Shown here: positions 7,229 through 15,288 of the stretch, piece after piece | Layout: each line of letters begins with the position of its first letter | Numbering within the stretch: the stretch's first letter is position 1 | Translations under genes and position numbers: made by a program | The notes under the pieces: generated by a model | Told to the model about the DNA's origin: nothing | The model's input: only the letters and a program-made list of their open reading frames with translations | Database searches by the model: none | Source: Lachnospiraceae bacterium | Lineage (GTDB): Bacteria; Bacillota; Clostridia; Lachnospirales; Lachnospiraceae | Reading direction: 5' to 3' | Assembly: GCA_017484135.1 (NCBI GenBank) | Contig: JAFUTQ010000084.1 | Location: 1-38,150, forward strand | DNA: 38,150 nucleotides

Positions 7229-8711
7229 TATGAAAAGCCTCCTGATATTTTCGTAATACAAAATACATAACAGTTCCCATGGACTCTTCACTGGTCGCCC
7301 ATATTTTTCCGCCGTGATCCTCTATAATTTTTTTCACGATGGACAATCCGATGCCACTTCCACCGGCTGCCGAGTTGCGGGAGGTATCCGCCCGAAAGAA
7401 CCGCTCAAAGATATAGGGCAGATCCTTTTGCGCAATCCCTTTTCCATTGTCTTCAATCTCTACCTGAATAAAATCTCCCACATCCTTAATGCGGATATTG
7501 ATAAAGCCTCTCTGCTTGTCCAGATACTTGACGGAATTGCTGACAATGTTTTGAATGACCCGGCGCAGCTGCTCCGGATCCGCAATGATCCGGATGTCGT
7601 CATCTGCGTAATCAAAATAGGAAAGTCCGATATTTTTCGCCTCCAGCTCCAGACCAATATCCGCAGTACAATCCTCAAAATATTCCTTTACATTTATTTT
7701 GTTGAAATTGTAGGGAATCCGGTTCGTCTCAATATTCGAATATAAGGTCAGCTCGTTGATGAGCGTTTCCATCTCATTCGCCTTGTTATATATGGTTCGG
7801 ATATATTTATTCTTTTTTTCCGGTGTATCGGCAACCCCATCCATGATTCCTTCCGAATATCCCTTTATGGCAGTGATCGGTGTCTTGAGGTCGTGGGCAA
7901 TGTTGCTGATCAGATCCCGGTTCTCCGCCTCGTTCGCCAACTTTTCTTCTGCAGATTCCTTTAGTCGCTGCCGCATCTCTTCGAAGTTTTGTCCCAGCTC
8001 ACCGATTTCATCCTTTCCATTCACATCCACGGTAAAATCAAGATTTCCTTCCTTGATATTTTGAGCTGCCTGCTCCAGTTTTTTTATCGGAATGATCATA
8101 CTGCTGTAGATCCAGATCGTCAGAATACACGCAGTCAGCACCAGAATAAGAATCATGGAAATTGCGATATCCACTGCCACTTCCTTAAGCTCCGGTATCA
8201 CATCCTTGCTCCTGCTGATAAGAAAGACGGTCCCGGCACTTCCATCCGCACAGGTAAAATCCAGCTGCTTGATCAAAATCTGCTGCTGTCCCTCCAGATA
8301 AATTCCTGCCTCTACCTGTTCCTGTGTGTCCTGATATTCCGGCAGATCCTCCATCACATCCAGTGCATCCTCTGCGCCTGCATAAATAAAAGTCTCCCCC
8401 TTTCGCACCAGCAAAAAGGAATACCGCTCCTGCAGCTGACGATTGATTTCCTCGAGATAATTTCGATCCTCCAGCCGTTCGGGACTCGTCTCTGCAACCT
8501 CCTGTAATTCCTCATAAATTTCTGATGTGTAATGATTCAGCAGCTGAATGGGATTCATAAGATATTGGTATTCGTCATTTTCCAGTCCATAAGTCTTCTG
8601 TATATTTTTTATTTGAATATTGTGAAATCCAAGCCAGAAGATCAGCCCCAGCAGGACAGGGACTAAAATAATACAGCAAAATGCCACCATCAGCTTTGTT
8701 TTTAATTTCAT
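7221..8711 (-). CDS. Membrane sensor histidine kinase
   Basis: The 496-residue two-component kinase has a first membrane helix at about 7-29. An extracytoplasmic sensing region of about 150 residues follows, rich in Glu and Gln, then a second helix (about 181-203), HAMP (about 200-255), HisKA with phospho-accepting His273 in NIAHDLKTP, and an HATPase domain. The HATPase domain has the N box NIVSNSVKYLD, G1 DNGKGI, F box IFERFFRAD and G2 GGSGIGLSI. It autophosphorylates and passes phosphate to the downstream regulator. The start is ATG at 8711, behind GAGGAG. It is the first gene of a kinase-regulator-RluA operon. The signal is unknown; the sensor region has no domain I recognise. Confidence 0.95.
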   Translation of the reverse strand: MKLKTKLMVAFCCIILVPVLLGLIFWLGFHNIQIKNIQKTYGLENDEYQYLMNPIQLLNHYTSEIYEELQEVAETSPERLEDRNYLEEINRQLQERYSFLLVRKGETFIYAGAEDALDVMEDLPEYQDTQEQVEAGIYLEGQQQILIKQLDFTCADGSAGTVFLISRSKDVIPELKEVAVDIAISMILILVLTACILTIWIYSSMIIPIKKLEQAAQNIKEGNLDFTVDVNGKDEIGELGQNFEEMRQRLKESAEEKLANEAENRDLISNIAHDLKTPITAIKGYSEGIMDGVADTPEKKNKYIRTIYNKANEMETLINELTLYSNIETNRIPYNFNKINVKEYFEDCTADIGLELEAKNIGLSYFDYADDDIRIIADPEQLRRVIQNIVSNSVKYLDKQRGFINIRIKDVGDFIQVEIEDNGKGIAQKDLPYIFERFFRADTSRNSAAGGSGIGLSIVKKIIEDHGGKIWATSEESMGTVMYFVLRKYQEAFHNE

Positions 8712-8744
8712 ACTATGTAACTCCTCATCGTAAATAACAGTCTT

Positions 8745-8753
8745 AGTATAGCA
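8745..8753 (-). promoter_or_regulatory. Extended -10 promoter of the two-component operon
   Basis: Minus-strand TGCTATACT forms an extended -10 about 35 nt before the kinase ATG. The -35 is weak (TTAGTT-like). Confidence 0.45.
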
Positions 8754-8781
8754 CACTCTATGCAAAAAACTAAATTTTTCA

Positions 8782-8811
8782 TTGACTTTTTCTCATTTTA
8801 TCTGTTAAAAT
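8782..8811 (+). promoter_or_regulatory. Promoter of the MATE operon leader
   Basis: A -35 TTGACT (8782-8787) and a -10 TTAAAA or TAAAAT (8805-8811) with a 17- or 18-bp spacer predict a start near 8818. This is about 265 nt before the MATE start codon, leaving a long structured leader. Confidence 0.55.
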
Positions 8812-8833
8812 ACATTTTGTCGAGTAGCAGGAA

Positions 8834-8867
8834 AGCGTAAATCCAGATATGGATTTGCGCTTTTTTT
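8834..8867 (+). terminator. Leader hairpin with U-tract, probable attenuator
   Basis: AGCGTAAATCC (8834-8844) pairs with GGATTTGCGCT (8851-8861) as an 11-bp stem with one G.U pair and a 6-nt loop. U7 follows at 8861-8867. It sits only about 15-50 nt after the predicted start, so most transcripts would end here unless it is bypassed. No known riboswitch fits in so short a leader. Confidence 0.6.
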
Positions 8868-8869
8868 GC

Positions 8870-9070
8870 GCAGGGGTGCGTATGGAATTTTTCCGGCTTA
8901 CGCCGGACGCACCCCGCGCGGCGGACAGGAGAGTGTGCTCTCCTGTCCGATCACATGCAGGGGTGCGTATGGAATTTTTCCGGCTTGCGCCGGACGCACC
9001 CCGCGCGGCGGACAGGAGAGTGTGCTCTCCTGTCCGATCATATGCAGGAATGCATATCGAATTTTTCCGG
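8870..9070 (+). repeat. 87-nt palindromic tandem repeat, 2.3 copies
   Basis: Units begin at GCAGG at 8870, 8957 and 9044, giving an exact 87-nt period. Copies 1 and 2 are nearly identical, and copy 3 is a diverged 27-nt start. Each full unit holds two hairpins. GGGGTGCGT (8873-8881) pairs with ACGCACCCC (8907-8915) around an inner CCGGC/GCCGG stem. CGGACAGGAGAG (8922-8933) pairs with CTCTCCTGTCCG (8938-8949) around a TGTG loop. The partial third copy supplies the left part of the MATE ribosome-binding site (CCGGAGGT). No U-tract follows the hairpins. Confidence 0.85.
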
Positions 9071-9081
9071 AGGTAACAATC

Positions 9082-10488
9082 ATGAATGAAAAAGAATCTA
9101 TGAACAAAATGGCTGTCATGCCAATCAACAAGCTTATGCTGAACATGGGGATTCCCATGATTCTGTCTATGATGCTGCAGGCTTTTTACAACATTGTGGA
9201 CAGTGCCTTTGTATCCAATATGGGAGAAAATGGGGAAGCAGCCTTAAACGCCCTTACCCTCGCCTTTCCCATACAAATGCTGATGATTGCAATCAGCATC
9301 GGCACCGGAGTGGGCATGAATGCCTTACTCTCCAAAAGTCTGGGACAGGGCAATCAGGAGAAGGCCAGCAAAGCAGCCGGAAACGCCATCTTTCTGGGGA
9401 TTGTGATCTATGTTGTATTTCTTTGCTTCGGAATCTTTGGAAGCAAAGCTTACATCCATACCCAGACATCCAATCCTGTCATCTATGATATGGCAGTGGA
9501 TTATCTGATGATTTGCTGCTGTGCCTCTTTTGGTACGGTATTTTACGCCGTTTTCGAAAAGGCGCTTCAGGCAACCGGACGCTCAATTCTCTCCACGACC
9601 GCACAGATTATCGGTGCCGTTGTAAATATTATTCTGGATCCGATCATGATTTACGGACTGCTGGGCTGTCCCAAGCTTGATGTCCGGGGTGCTGCCTATG
9701 CCACCGTCATCGGTCAGATGGCATCCTTTGCCTTTGCTCTGTTCTTTCATATGAAATACAACAAAGAAATCAAAAACGGACTTGTCTACCTGAAGCCGTC
9801 GAAAAAAATCATCGGCGAAATCTATGCCATCGGACTTCCCGCAATTATTGCACAGGCACTCATGTCCCTGATGACCTATGGGCTCAACATCATCTTTGGA
9901 AAAATTGATGAGAGTGTGGTCACTGCCTATGGATTGTATTATAAAATTCAGCAATTTGTCTTATTTGCAGCCTTTGGTCTGCGCGATGCCATCACTCCCA
10001 TCGTATCCTTTAATCATGGAATGCAGAGCAGACAGCGCGTCAATGACGGCATCAAATACGGCATGACCTATACACTGGTCATCATGTTTGCGGGAATGCT
10101 TGTATTGGAAATTGCTGCAGAACCCCTTGCCGCTGTGTTCGGTCTGTCCGGTCAGACCGAGGATTTATGTATCAGCGCCATAAGAGTGATTTCCTTAAGC
10201 CTTCTCTTTGCAGGTGCCAACGTCGCCTTTCAGGGGATCTTTCAGGCACTGGACAGTGGTCTGGAATCCCTGATCATTTCGGTATGCCGCCAGTTCCTGT
10301 TTGTGTTGCCGGTGGCATGGCTTTTGTCCCTGCTTGTACGAAAAAATATGGATCAGGTCGGTGTAGTCTGGCTCACATTTCTGTTTGCCGAAATGCTGTC
10401 GACGGTCATCGCCTTCCTGTTTATGAAAAAAATCCGGAAAAAGAAGATTGATGTACTGGACATGGAAGGAGAGGTCGTTTATGAGTAA
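9082..10488 (+). CDS. MATE-family multidrug/cation antiporter
   Basis: The 468-residue polytopic membrane protein has twelve predicted helices. The MATE hallmarks are IPMILSMMLQAFYNIVDSAF in helix 1, GTGVGMNALLSKSLGQGN after helix 2, and ALQATGRSI plus NIILDPIMIYGLLG in the first half; the pattern recurs in the second half (FGLRDAITPIVSFNHGMQ). Such proteins export cationic drugs or metabolites in exchange for Na+ or H+. The start is ATG at 9082, behind GGAGGT. The frame stays open upstream through the tandem repeats, but that part is repeat-encoded and not family-like. It overlaps the next gene by 8 nt. The substrate is unknown. Confidence 0.93.
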   Translation: MNEKESMNKMAVMPINKLMLNMGIPMILSMMLQAFYNIVDSAFVSNMGENGEAALNALTLAFPIQMLMIAISIGTGVGMNALLSKSLGQGNQEKASKAAGNAIFLGIVIYVVFLCFGIFGSKAYIHTQTSNPVIYDMAVDYLMICCCASFGTVFYAVFEKALQATGRSILSTTAQIIGAVVNIILDPIMIYGLLGCPKLDVRGAAYATVIGQMASFAFALFFHMKYNKEIKNGLVYLKPSKKIIGEIYAIGLPAIIAQALMSLMTYGLNIIFGKIDESVVTAYGLYYKIQQFVLFAAFGLRDAITPIVSFNHGMQSRQRVNDGIKYGMTYTLVIMFAGMLVLEIAAEPLAAVFGLSGQTEDLCISAIRVISLSLLFAGANVAFQGIFQALDSGLESLIISVCRQFLFVLPVAWLLSLLVRKNMDQVGVVWLTFLFAEMLSTVIAFLFMKKIRKKKIDVLDMEGEVVYE

Positions 10489-11071
10489 ATCGATTATCAC
10501 GATCAGCCGGGAATTCGGCAGCGGCGGACGTTACATCGGCCGGCAGCTTGCAGCCAGACTGGGCATCGCCTTTTATGACAAGGATATCATTGCAAGGGTT
10601 GCAGAGGATACCGGTTTCTCTGAGGAATTTATCGAAAAAAAAGGAGAATATTCCCCGGTAAAGAATATGTTTGCCTATGCATTCGTAGGACGCGACAGCT
10701 CCGGCATGTCCATTGATGACTATGTTTATCAGGCACAGCAGAAAATCATTCTGGATATCGCCCAAAAGGAATCCTGTGTCATTGTGGGAAGATGCTCCGA
10801 TTATATTTTAAGAGAACGAGAGGATGTACTAAACGTATTCATATACGGAGAAATACCCGAAAAGATAACCCGTGTCTGCGATCTTTACGGAAAAACCCCT
10901 TCTGAAGCAAAAGCTATGATGAAGGATATGGACAAGAAACGAAGTATCAACTATCAATACTATACCGATCAGATATGGGGGAATCGGGCCAATTATGCGC
11001 TGTCTTTAAACAGCAGCGCACTGGGATATGGAACCTGTATTGACATCCTGTCAGCCATCGCCCGAAAATAG
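10481..11071 (+). CDS. Cytidylate kinase-like family protein
   Basis: This 196-residue P-loop protein is of the cytidylate-kinase-like family. It starts MSKSIITISREFGSGGRYIG, where the nucleotide-binding loop is GSGGRYIG. YDKDIIARVA and VIVGRCSDYIL follow, and a lid-like region holds paired basic residues (MDKKRSINYQYYT). The family resembles CMP kinase but lacks its usual CMP-binding insert, and its substrate is not established. The true cmk of the organism is expected elsewhere. The start at 10481 overlaps the MATE stop in ATGAGTAA, with GGAGAGG upstream, so it is coupled to the exporter. A perfect terminator follows. Confidence 0.85.
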   Translation: MSKSIITISREFGSGGRYIGRQLAARLGIAFYDKDIIARVAEDTGFSEEFIEKKGEYSPVKNMFAYAFVGRDSSGMSIDDYVYQAQQKIILDIAQKESCVIVGRCSDYILREREDVLNVFIYGEIPEKITRVCDLYGKTPSEAKAMMKDMDKKRSINYQYYTDQIWGNRANYALSLNSSALGYGTCIDILSAIARK

Positions 11072-11142
11072 AACAACGGGATCGCTTCAATCGCATTCGG
11101 CGACAGCCGAAACATTTCCTTATGCGCCCCTGCGCATGAAAG

Positions 11143-11173
11143 ATGGGGCTGCACAGCAAGTGTGCAGCCCCAT
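11143..11173. terminator. Bidirectional terminator between convergent genes
   Basis: Perfect 13-bp stem ATGGGGCTGCACA (11143-11155) / TGTGCAGCCCCAT (11161-11173) with a 5-nt loop, between the kinase-like gene (plus) and murA (minus). Confidence 0.8.
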
Positions 11174-11185
11174 GTTATATACCCT

Positions 11186-12478
11186 CTACGACACCTTTAG
11201 GGTAAACTTCTGTATTTCTTTTTCTGAGCTCACCTTCTCAATCACACCGCCTAACGATGCCATCTTATCCTCGAAGTTCTCATACCCACGTTCAATATAA
11301 TAGATATCATCAATTACTGTGATTCCCTCCGCCGCCAGTCCGGCTATGACCAGTGCGGCGCCTGCCCGCAGATCCGGTGCCGCCACCCTCGCGCCGGTGT
11401 ATTTCTTCGCACCGGTAATGATGGCAATATTGCTCTCCACCTTGATTTCCGCTCCCATACGGGTAAGCTCATCCACATACTTGAAGCGATTCTCAAAAAT
11501 ACTTTCCGTTACCGTACTGGTTCCCTCCGCCAAAGCCAGCAATGCTGACATCTGCGGCTGCATATCGGTCGGAAAGCCCGGATACGGGAGTGTCGTTACC
11601 TGCGTATGATGCAGCGGCTTACTTGCCACCACACGAACCGCATCATCGAACTCCTCCACCTCGCATCCGATTTCCAGCAGCTTCGCTGTTGTCGCCTCTA
11701 AGTGCTTTGGAATCACATTTTTTACGGTTACATCTCCTTTGGTTGCCGCTGCGGCAAACATAAACGTGCCTGCCTCTATCTGATCGGGAATAATCGAATA
11801 TTCTGTCTTATGTAGCTTCTCAACTCCCACGATACGGATTACGTCGGTTCCGGCACCGCGGATGTTTGCCCCCATACTGTTCAAAAAGTTTGCCACATCT
11901 ACAACGTGCGGCTCCTTTGCTGCATTTTCTATTATGGTTTTTCCCTCTGCGAGGGATGCCGCCATCATGATATTTATCGTGGCTCCCACCGAAACCTTAT
12001 CCAGATAAATGTGATTTCCTCTTAAATGCTCTGCAGTCGCTGCAATCAGTCCATGCTGGATATCTACATCCGCTCCTAATGCCCGAAATCCCTTCAGATG
12101 CAGATCAATGGGCCTTGTACCAATGGCACAACCGCCCGGGAAAGCAACCTCAGCCTTTTTATATTTCCCCAGCAACGCGCCAAGCAAGTAATAGGAAGCG
12201 CGTATTTTTTTGATATATTCGTACTCTACGGTCAGCGCATGAATATGTGCGCCGTTGATTTTTACCTTATGCTCATCAATGCGCTCGATTCTGGCTCCGA
12301 TCTCCTCCATTGCACTCAGCAGAACATTAATGTCCCGCACATTCGGAAGATTTTCTATCGTAACGGTCTCATCCGTCATAATCGCAGCAGCCAGAATTCC
12401 CAGTGCAGCATTCTTTGCTCCACCAATTTCAACTTCCCCAACCAGCGGATTTCCACCCTTAATCACATATTGTTCCAT
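11186..12478 (-). CDS. murA: UDP-N-acetylglucosamine 1-carboxyvinyltransferase
   Basis: MurA performs the first committed step of peptidoglycan synthesis, adding enolpyruvate from PEP to UDP-GlcNAc in the cytoplasm. The protein has 430 residues, the normal length. Lys22 in GGAKNAAL and the catalytic Cys117 in FPGGCAIGTRPIDLH are present, so it should be fosfomycin-sensitive. PYPGFPTDMQPQ carries the conserved aspartate, and ENRFKYVDEL follows. The start is ATG at 12478, behind AGAGGTG. It has its own promoter at 12524-12552. Clostridia often carry two copies (murA/murAA and murZ), and which one this is cannot be settled from one sequence. Confidence 0.96.
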   Translation of the reverse strand: MEQYVIKGGNPLVGEVEIGGAKNAALGILAAAIMTDETVTIENLPNVRDINVLLSAMEEIGARIERIDEHKVKINGAHIHALTVEYEYIKKIRASYYLLGALLGKYKKAEVAFPGGCAIGTRPIDLHLKGFRALGADVDIQHGLIAATAEHLRGNHIYLDKVSVGATINIMMAASLAEGKTIIENAAKEPHVVDVANFLNSMGANIRGAGTDVIRIVGVEKLHKTEYSIIPDQIEAGTFMFAAAATKGDVTVKNVIPKHLEATTAKLLEIGCEVEEFDDAVRVVASKPLHHTQVTTLPYPGFPTDMQPQMSALLALAEGTSTVTESIFENRFKYVDELTRMGAEIKVESNIAIITGAKKYTGARVAAPDLRAGAALVIAGLAAEGITVIDDIYYIERGYENFEDKMASLGGVIEKVSSEKEIQKFTLKVS

Positions 12479-12523
12479 TTCGCACCTCTATGCTCAAAAT
12501 CAAAAACCCATGTAATAGCTATC

Positions 12524-12552
12524 ATTATATTACATCTTATAAAAATTGTAAA
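12524..12552 (-). promoter_or_regulatory. murA promoter
   Basis: Minus-strand -35 TTTACA (12547-12552), 17-bp spacer, -10 TATAAT (12524-12529), about 45 nt before the murA ATG and just past the M23 peptidase stop. Confidence 0.75.
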
Positions 12553-12565
12553 TTATGACTTAACT

Positions 12566-14104
12566 TCAATTAAAATATTCCAAGGGATTCACCTGTGCTC
12601 CATCAACGATAATTTCAAAATGTACATGAGGACCCGACGAATTTCCCGTATTCCCACTCAGGGCAATCGTCTGCCCCTGGGTAACGGTCTGCCCTTCCTC
12701 AACCAACAGCTCACTGTTGTGTCCATATCTGGTCATCAGACCATCCCTGTGCTTGATCGTAATACAATTGCCATATCCGTTTACCCACCCTGCTGACACT
12801 ACCGTTCCATCAAGCGCTGCCATGACAGTGGTTCCCTGTGGGCAGGACAGATCAATTCCTTTGTGCATGCGATTATTTCGCCAGCCAAACGGAGAAGAAA
12901 ACACATAGCTTTTCACCGGCCAGATAAATTCCTCCCGTTCCCGGGTTCCACGCTCAATAATGGTAGGTATCGCAATTCGATTGATGCTCTCTGCTACCAC
13001 TTCATGATCCGTCTCTACTCCGTTCTGCATGGTAAGTATGACATCAATCTGCCGGGATCCCGGCTGTCCCTGTGTACGAACCACCTGCTGGTTTTGATAC
13101 CAGTTTTCATTGTCAATATATTCATCTTTGACGGTATAGTTTTCTTCATAGGATATTTCTTTCCTTATTCGAAGACCAATCTCGGCCTGCGGTACAGCGA
13201 TAATCAGCTGATTTCCCACCTGCATAGCCTGTTCCTCGCTGTCATAATGGTTCAACTCCATGATAGATTCGATGGTAGTCATATTTTCCTCTGCAATACC
13301 TGCAAGCGTATCTCCAACCTGCACCTGATATATTGTATTCGGTTCATTCTGTTTTGTTACCTCCTGAAATGCCATACCAAGATCGCTGAGCCGTTCCTTC
13401 GGCAGATAATCCATATACAGCACGACTCTCTGGGAAAAATCCACGTCCAGCAAAACCGGCAGTTCTTTTTCCCCCTTCTGTATCTGTTCCCCTGCAAAAA
13501 GTCCGTTCAGCCAGGCTTCTTCTATCCTGTCTGACATTTCAGATCTATGCTCTTTTTCGTCTGAGACTTCCAGTTCTGCCAGCAATGCTCCTTCATAATG
13601 ATTCTCTGCATCGTGAAAAAAGGTCTTGTATTGCCCCTGCACGTCCTGTTCCGCCTTGAGCCGGTTTAGAAATTCCTCCGCATGCTCCAAAGAATCAAAA
13701 CAGATCTGATGCTCTCCTGCCTGCATGACATACACGCCCTTTTCCGTATTTTTCTCCTGTTCCTCTGTTATGGTATTCCAAACTGCCTCACTTAATTCCT
13801 CCGGAAACATCAGGGGCTGGAAAATTTTTCCGGATCGCTCAATGTGATACTCCGGTGCAAGCAGAAGATATTCTTCCGTCTGCTGTGCCAACGCACGCCT
13901 GTTATCATGTATCAATTCCTCCACATCCACCGTCAATGCCACGTTTCCCAAAAAGCGATCATTTACTGTTACAGAGTAATAATGCTGCCCCAGAGAATAG
14001 TGCTGCCTGACCGCACCATACAACAGCAGCAGCATAAAAACTGCAAGCATTGATGCCTGACAATATGTTTTTTTCTCAATCTGAATCGAACACCTTTTTT
14101 TCAT
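12566..14104 (-). CDS. LysM-G5-M23 membrane-anchored endopeptidase
   Basis: The 512-residue cell-wall enzyme has one N-terminal membrane helix (about 17-33) and a long extracytoplasmic region. A LysM module (about 258-305; YQVQVGDTLAGIAEENMTT) binds glycan. A G5-like beta module follows (about 312-386, IRKEISYEENYTV to TMQNGVETDHEVV). The C-terminal M23 domain (395-510) has the zinc ligands His414 and Asp418 (HKGIDL) and the HVHFE motif at 493-497. All catalytic residues are present, so it should cut peptide cross-links in peptidoglycan. It starts 5 nt after the foldase gene and lies upstream of murA. This architecture is typical of clostridial DD- or DL-endopeptidases. Confidence 0.92.
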   Translation of the reverse strand: MKKRCSIQIEKKTYCQASMLAVFMLLLLYGAVRQHYSLGQHYYSVTVNDRFLGNVALTVDVEELIHDNRRALAQQTEEYLLLAPEYHIERSGKIFQPLMFPEELSEAVWNTITEEQEKNTEKGVYVMQAGEHQICFDSLEHAEEFLNRLKAEQDVQGQYKTFFHDAENHYEGALLAELEVSDEKEHRSEMSDRIEEAWLNGLFAGEQIQKGEKELPVLLDVDFSQRVVLYMDYLPKERLSDLGMAFQEVTKQNEPNTIYQVQVGDTLAGIAEENMTTIESIMELNHYDSEEQAMQVGNQLIIAVPQAEIGLRIRKEISYEENYTVKDEYIDNENWYQNQQVVRTQGQPGSRQIDVILTMQNGVETDHEVVAESINRIAIPTIIERGTREREEFIWPVKSYVFSSPFGWRNNRMHKGIDLSCPQGTTVMAALDGTVVSAGWVNGYGNCITIKHRDGLMTRYGHNSELLVEEGQTVTQGQTIALSGNTGNSSGPHVHFEIIVDGAQVNPLEYFN

Positions 14105-14109
14105 CTTCC

Positions 14110-15180
14110 CTACGCTTCCGTAGACTCCGTTACTTCCGCTTCAGCCTCATCCTCTACAATATTATAGAGCTCGTCAAAATGCACCGTTTCCCACACCTCA
14201 TCATAGACCGTCCAGGATGCGGCATCCTTATAGGCTTCCGTCACTTCAGAATACTTGTCCGTCTGCCTCTGGGATATGATTTCTTCTCTTTTCTCCTCCG
14301 TAGCTGCTTCGTCAAACGCAGTATCCAGGCGAACAATGAAGTAGCCGTCCCCTTCTACATAAACGGCCTCTGAGACCTCGCCTTCCTCCAGTGCATTCGC
14401 CGTCTCAATGACCTGACTGCTCAAGGCTCCTGTTACATTTCCTTCTTCATCGATAATATCTGCTCCGTAGGAATAGGTGTTTACCTCATACCCATAGCCC
14501 TCAGCGGCAGCTTCAAAATCTTCCTTTGCCAACTCTGCGATTTCACCGGCCGTATTCTCCAGATCCGCCTTTTCCTCGTCCGTGTATGCGATGTAGTTAC
14601 TGTCCTCATCGTAATATCCCGCAGTGCTGACTTTGATATAGCTGATCGTTTTCTGGGCAGCTTCTTCGTCCGAAACAGTTGCATCTGCGGATGCTGTAAT
14701 CGCACTGTACATTTTATTTTGAATCAAACGCAATCGGAGCATCTCCGTCACATATTCCTTACTCGCTCCCATGACCCTGATTGCCTTGTCGCTGTTTTCA
14801 CTCAAAAACTCTTCTGCCGCAGCATCAATCTCATCCAGCTCGTCCTGAGTCAGCTCCACTCCATACTCTCCCATATGTGCTTCTAACAGATAATCCAGCT
14901 CAAGTTCTTCCAGAATCTCGCTTTTTACCGAATCCTCCAGTGTGCCTCCGTCTCCTGCCAAGTCCTGTTCCCACATATTTTCTCCGAAATACGACGCATA
15001 CATGCTGTAAGTTACTGCCGTGTACTGCGCCATGAAATTGGCAAGACCAAGAGATATATCCTGTCCGTCCAAATTCGCCACTACAGCCGCCGCATCAATT
15101 TTACTGCCGCATCCTGTCAATGTAAGCGCTGCCGCTGTCGTAACAGCCAGCAGCATAGAAACAATTCTTTTTATTTTCAT
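14110..15180 (-). CDS. PrsA/SurA-like foldase lipoprotein
   Basis: The 356-residue exported protein has a lipoprotein signal MKIKRIVSMLLAVTTAAALT followed by LTGC with Cys24. A SurA_N-like helical chaperone region follows (about 60-160), and then a parvulin-type region (about 165-320; TISYIKVSTAGY, EEGEVSEAVYVEGDGYFIVR). It would help secreted proteins fold outside the membrane. The parvulin core is divergent, so peptidyl-prolyl isomerase activity is uncertain. The tail is very acidic (EDEAEAEVTESTEA). The start at 15180, behind GGAGG, gives the signal peptide; longer readings do not. It has its own promoter and precedes the M23 enzyme, which may be a client. Confidence 0.8.
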   Translation of the reverse strand: MKIKRIVSMLLAVTTAAALTLTGCGSKIDAAAVVANLDGQDISLGLANFMAQYTAVTYSMYASYFGENMWEQDLAGDGGTLEDSVKSEILEELELDYLLEAHMGEYGVELTQDELDEIDAAAEEFLSENSDKAIRVMGASKEYVTEMLRLRLIQNKMYSAITASADATVSDEEAAQKTISYIKVSTAGYYDEDSNYIAYTDEEKADLENTAGEIAELAKEDFEAAAEGYGYEVNTYSYGADIIDEEGNVTGALSSQVIETANALEEGEVSEAVYVEGDGYFIVRLDTAFDEAATEEKREEIISQRQTDKYSEVTEAYKDAASWTVYDEVWETVHFDELYNIVEDEAEAEVTESTEA

Positions 15181-15231
15181 CCTGATGAATCCTCCGCAAC
15201 TCTTTTTCATATTTTGAAACATATCATGTCT

Positions 15232-15260
15232 ATTATAATTCTTTTTGCTGCCTGTCGCAA
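15232..15260 (-). promoter_or_regulatory. Promoter of the foldase-M23 genes
   Basis: Minus-strand -35 TTGCGA (15255-15260), 17-bp spacer, -10 TATAAT (15232-15237), in the 108-nt gap between mfd and the foldase gene. Confidence 0.7.
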
Positions 15261-15288
15261 CCACTTTATTGTATCAGTTAGCGGCTGC

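Noticed and set aside
8870-9070. Tandem repeats as a CRISPR array
   Set aside because: The units abut with no variable spacers and there are no cas genes.
8866-9081. N-terminal extension of the MATE protein through the repeats
   Set aside because: The extension is two copies of repeat-encoded sequence; a good ribosome-binding site and the family start are at 9082.
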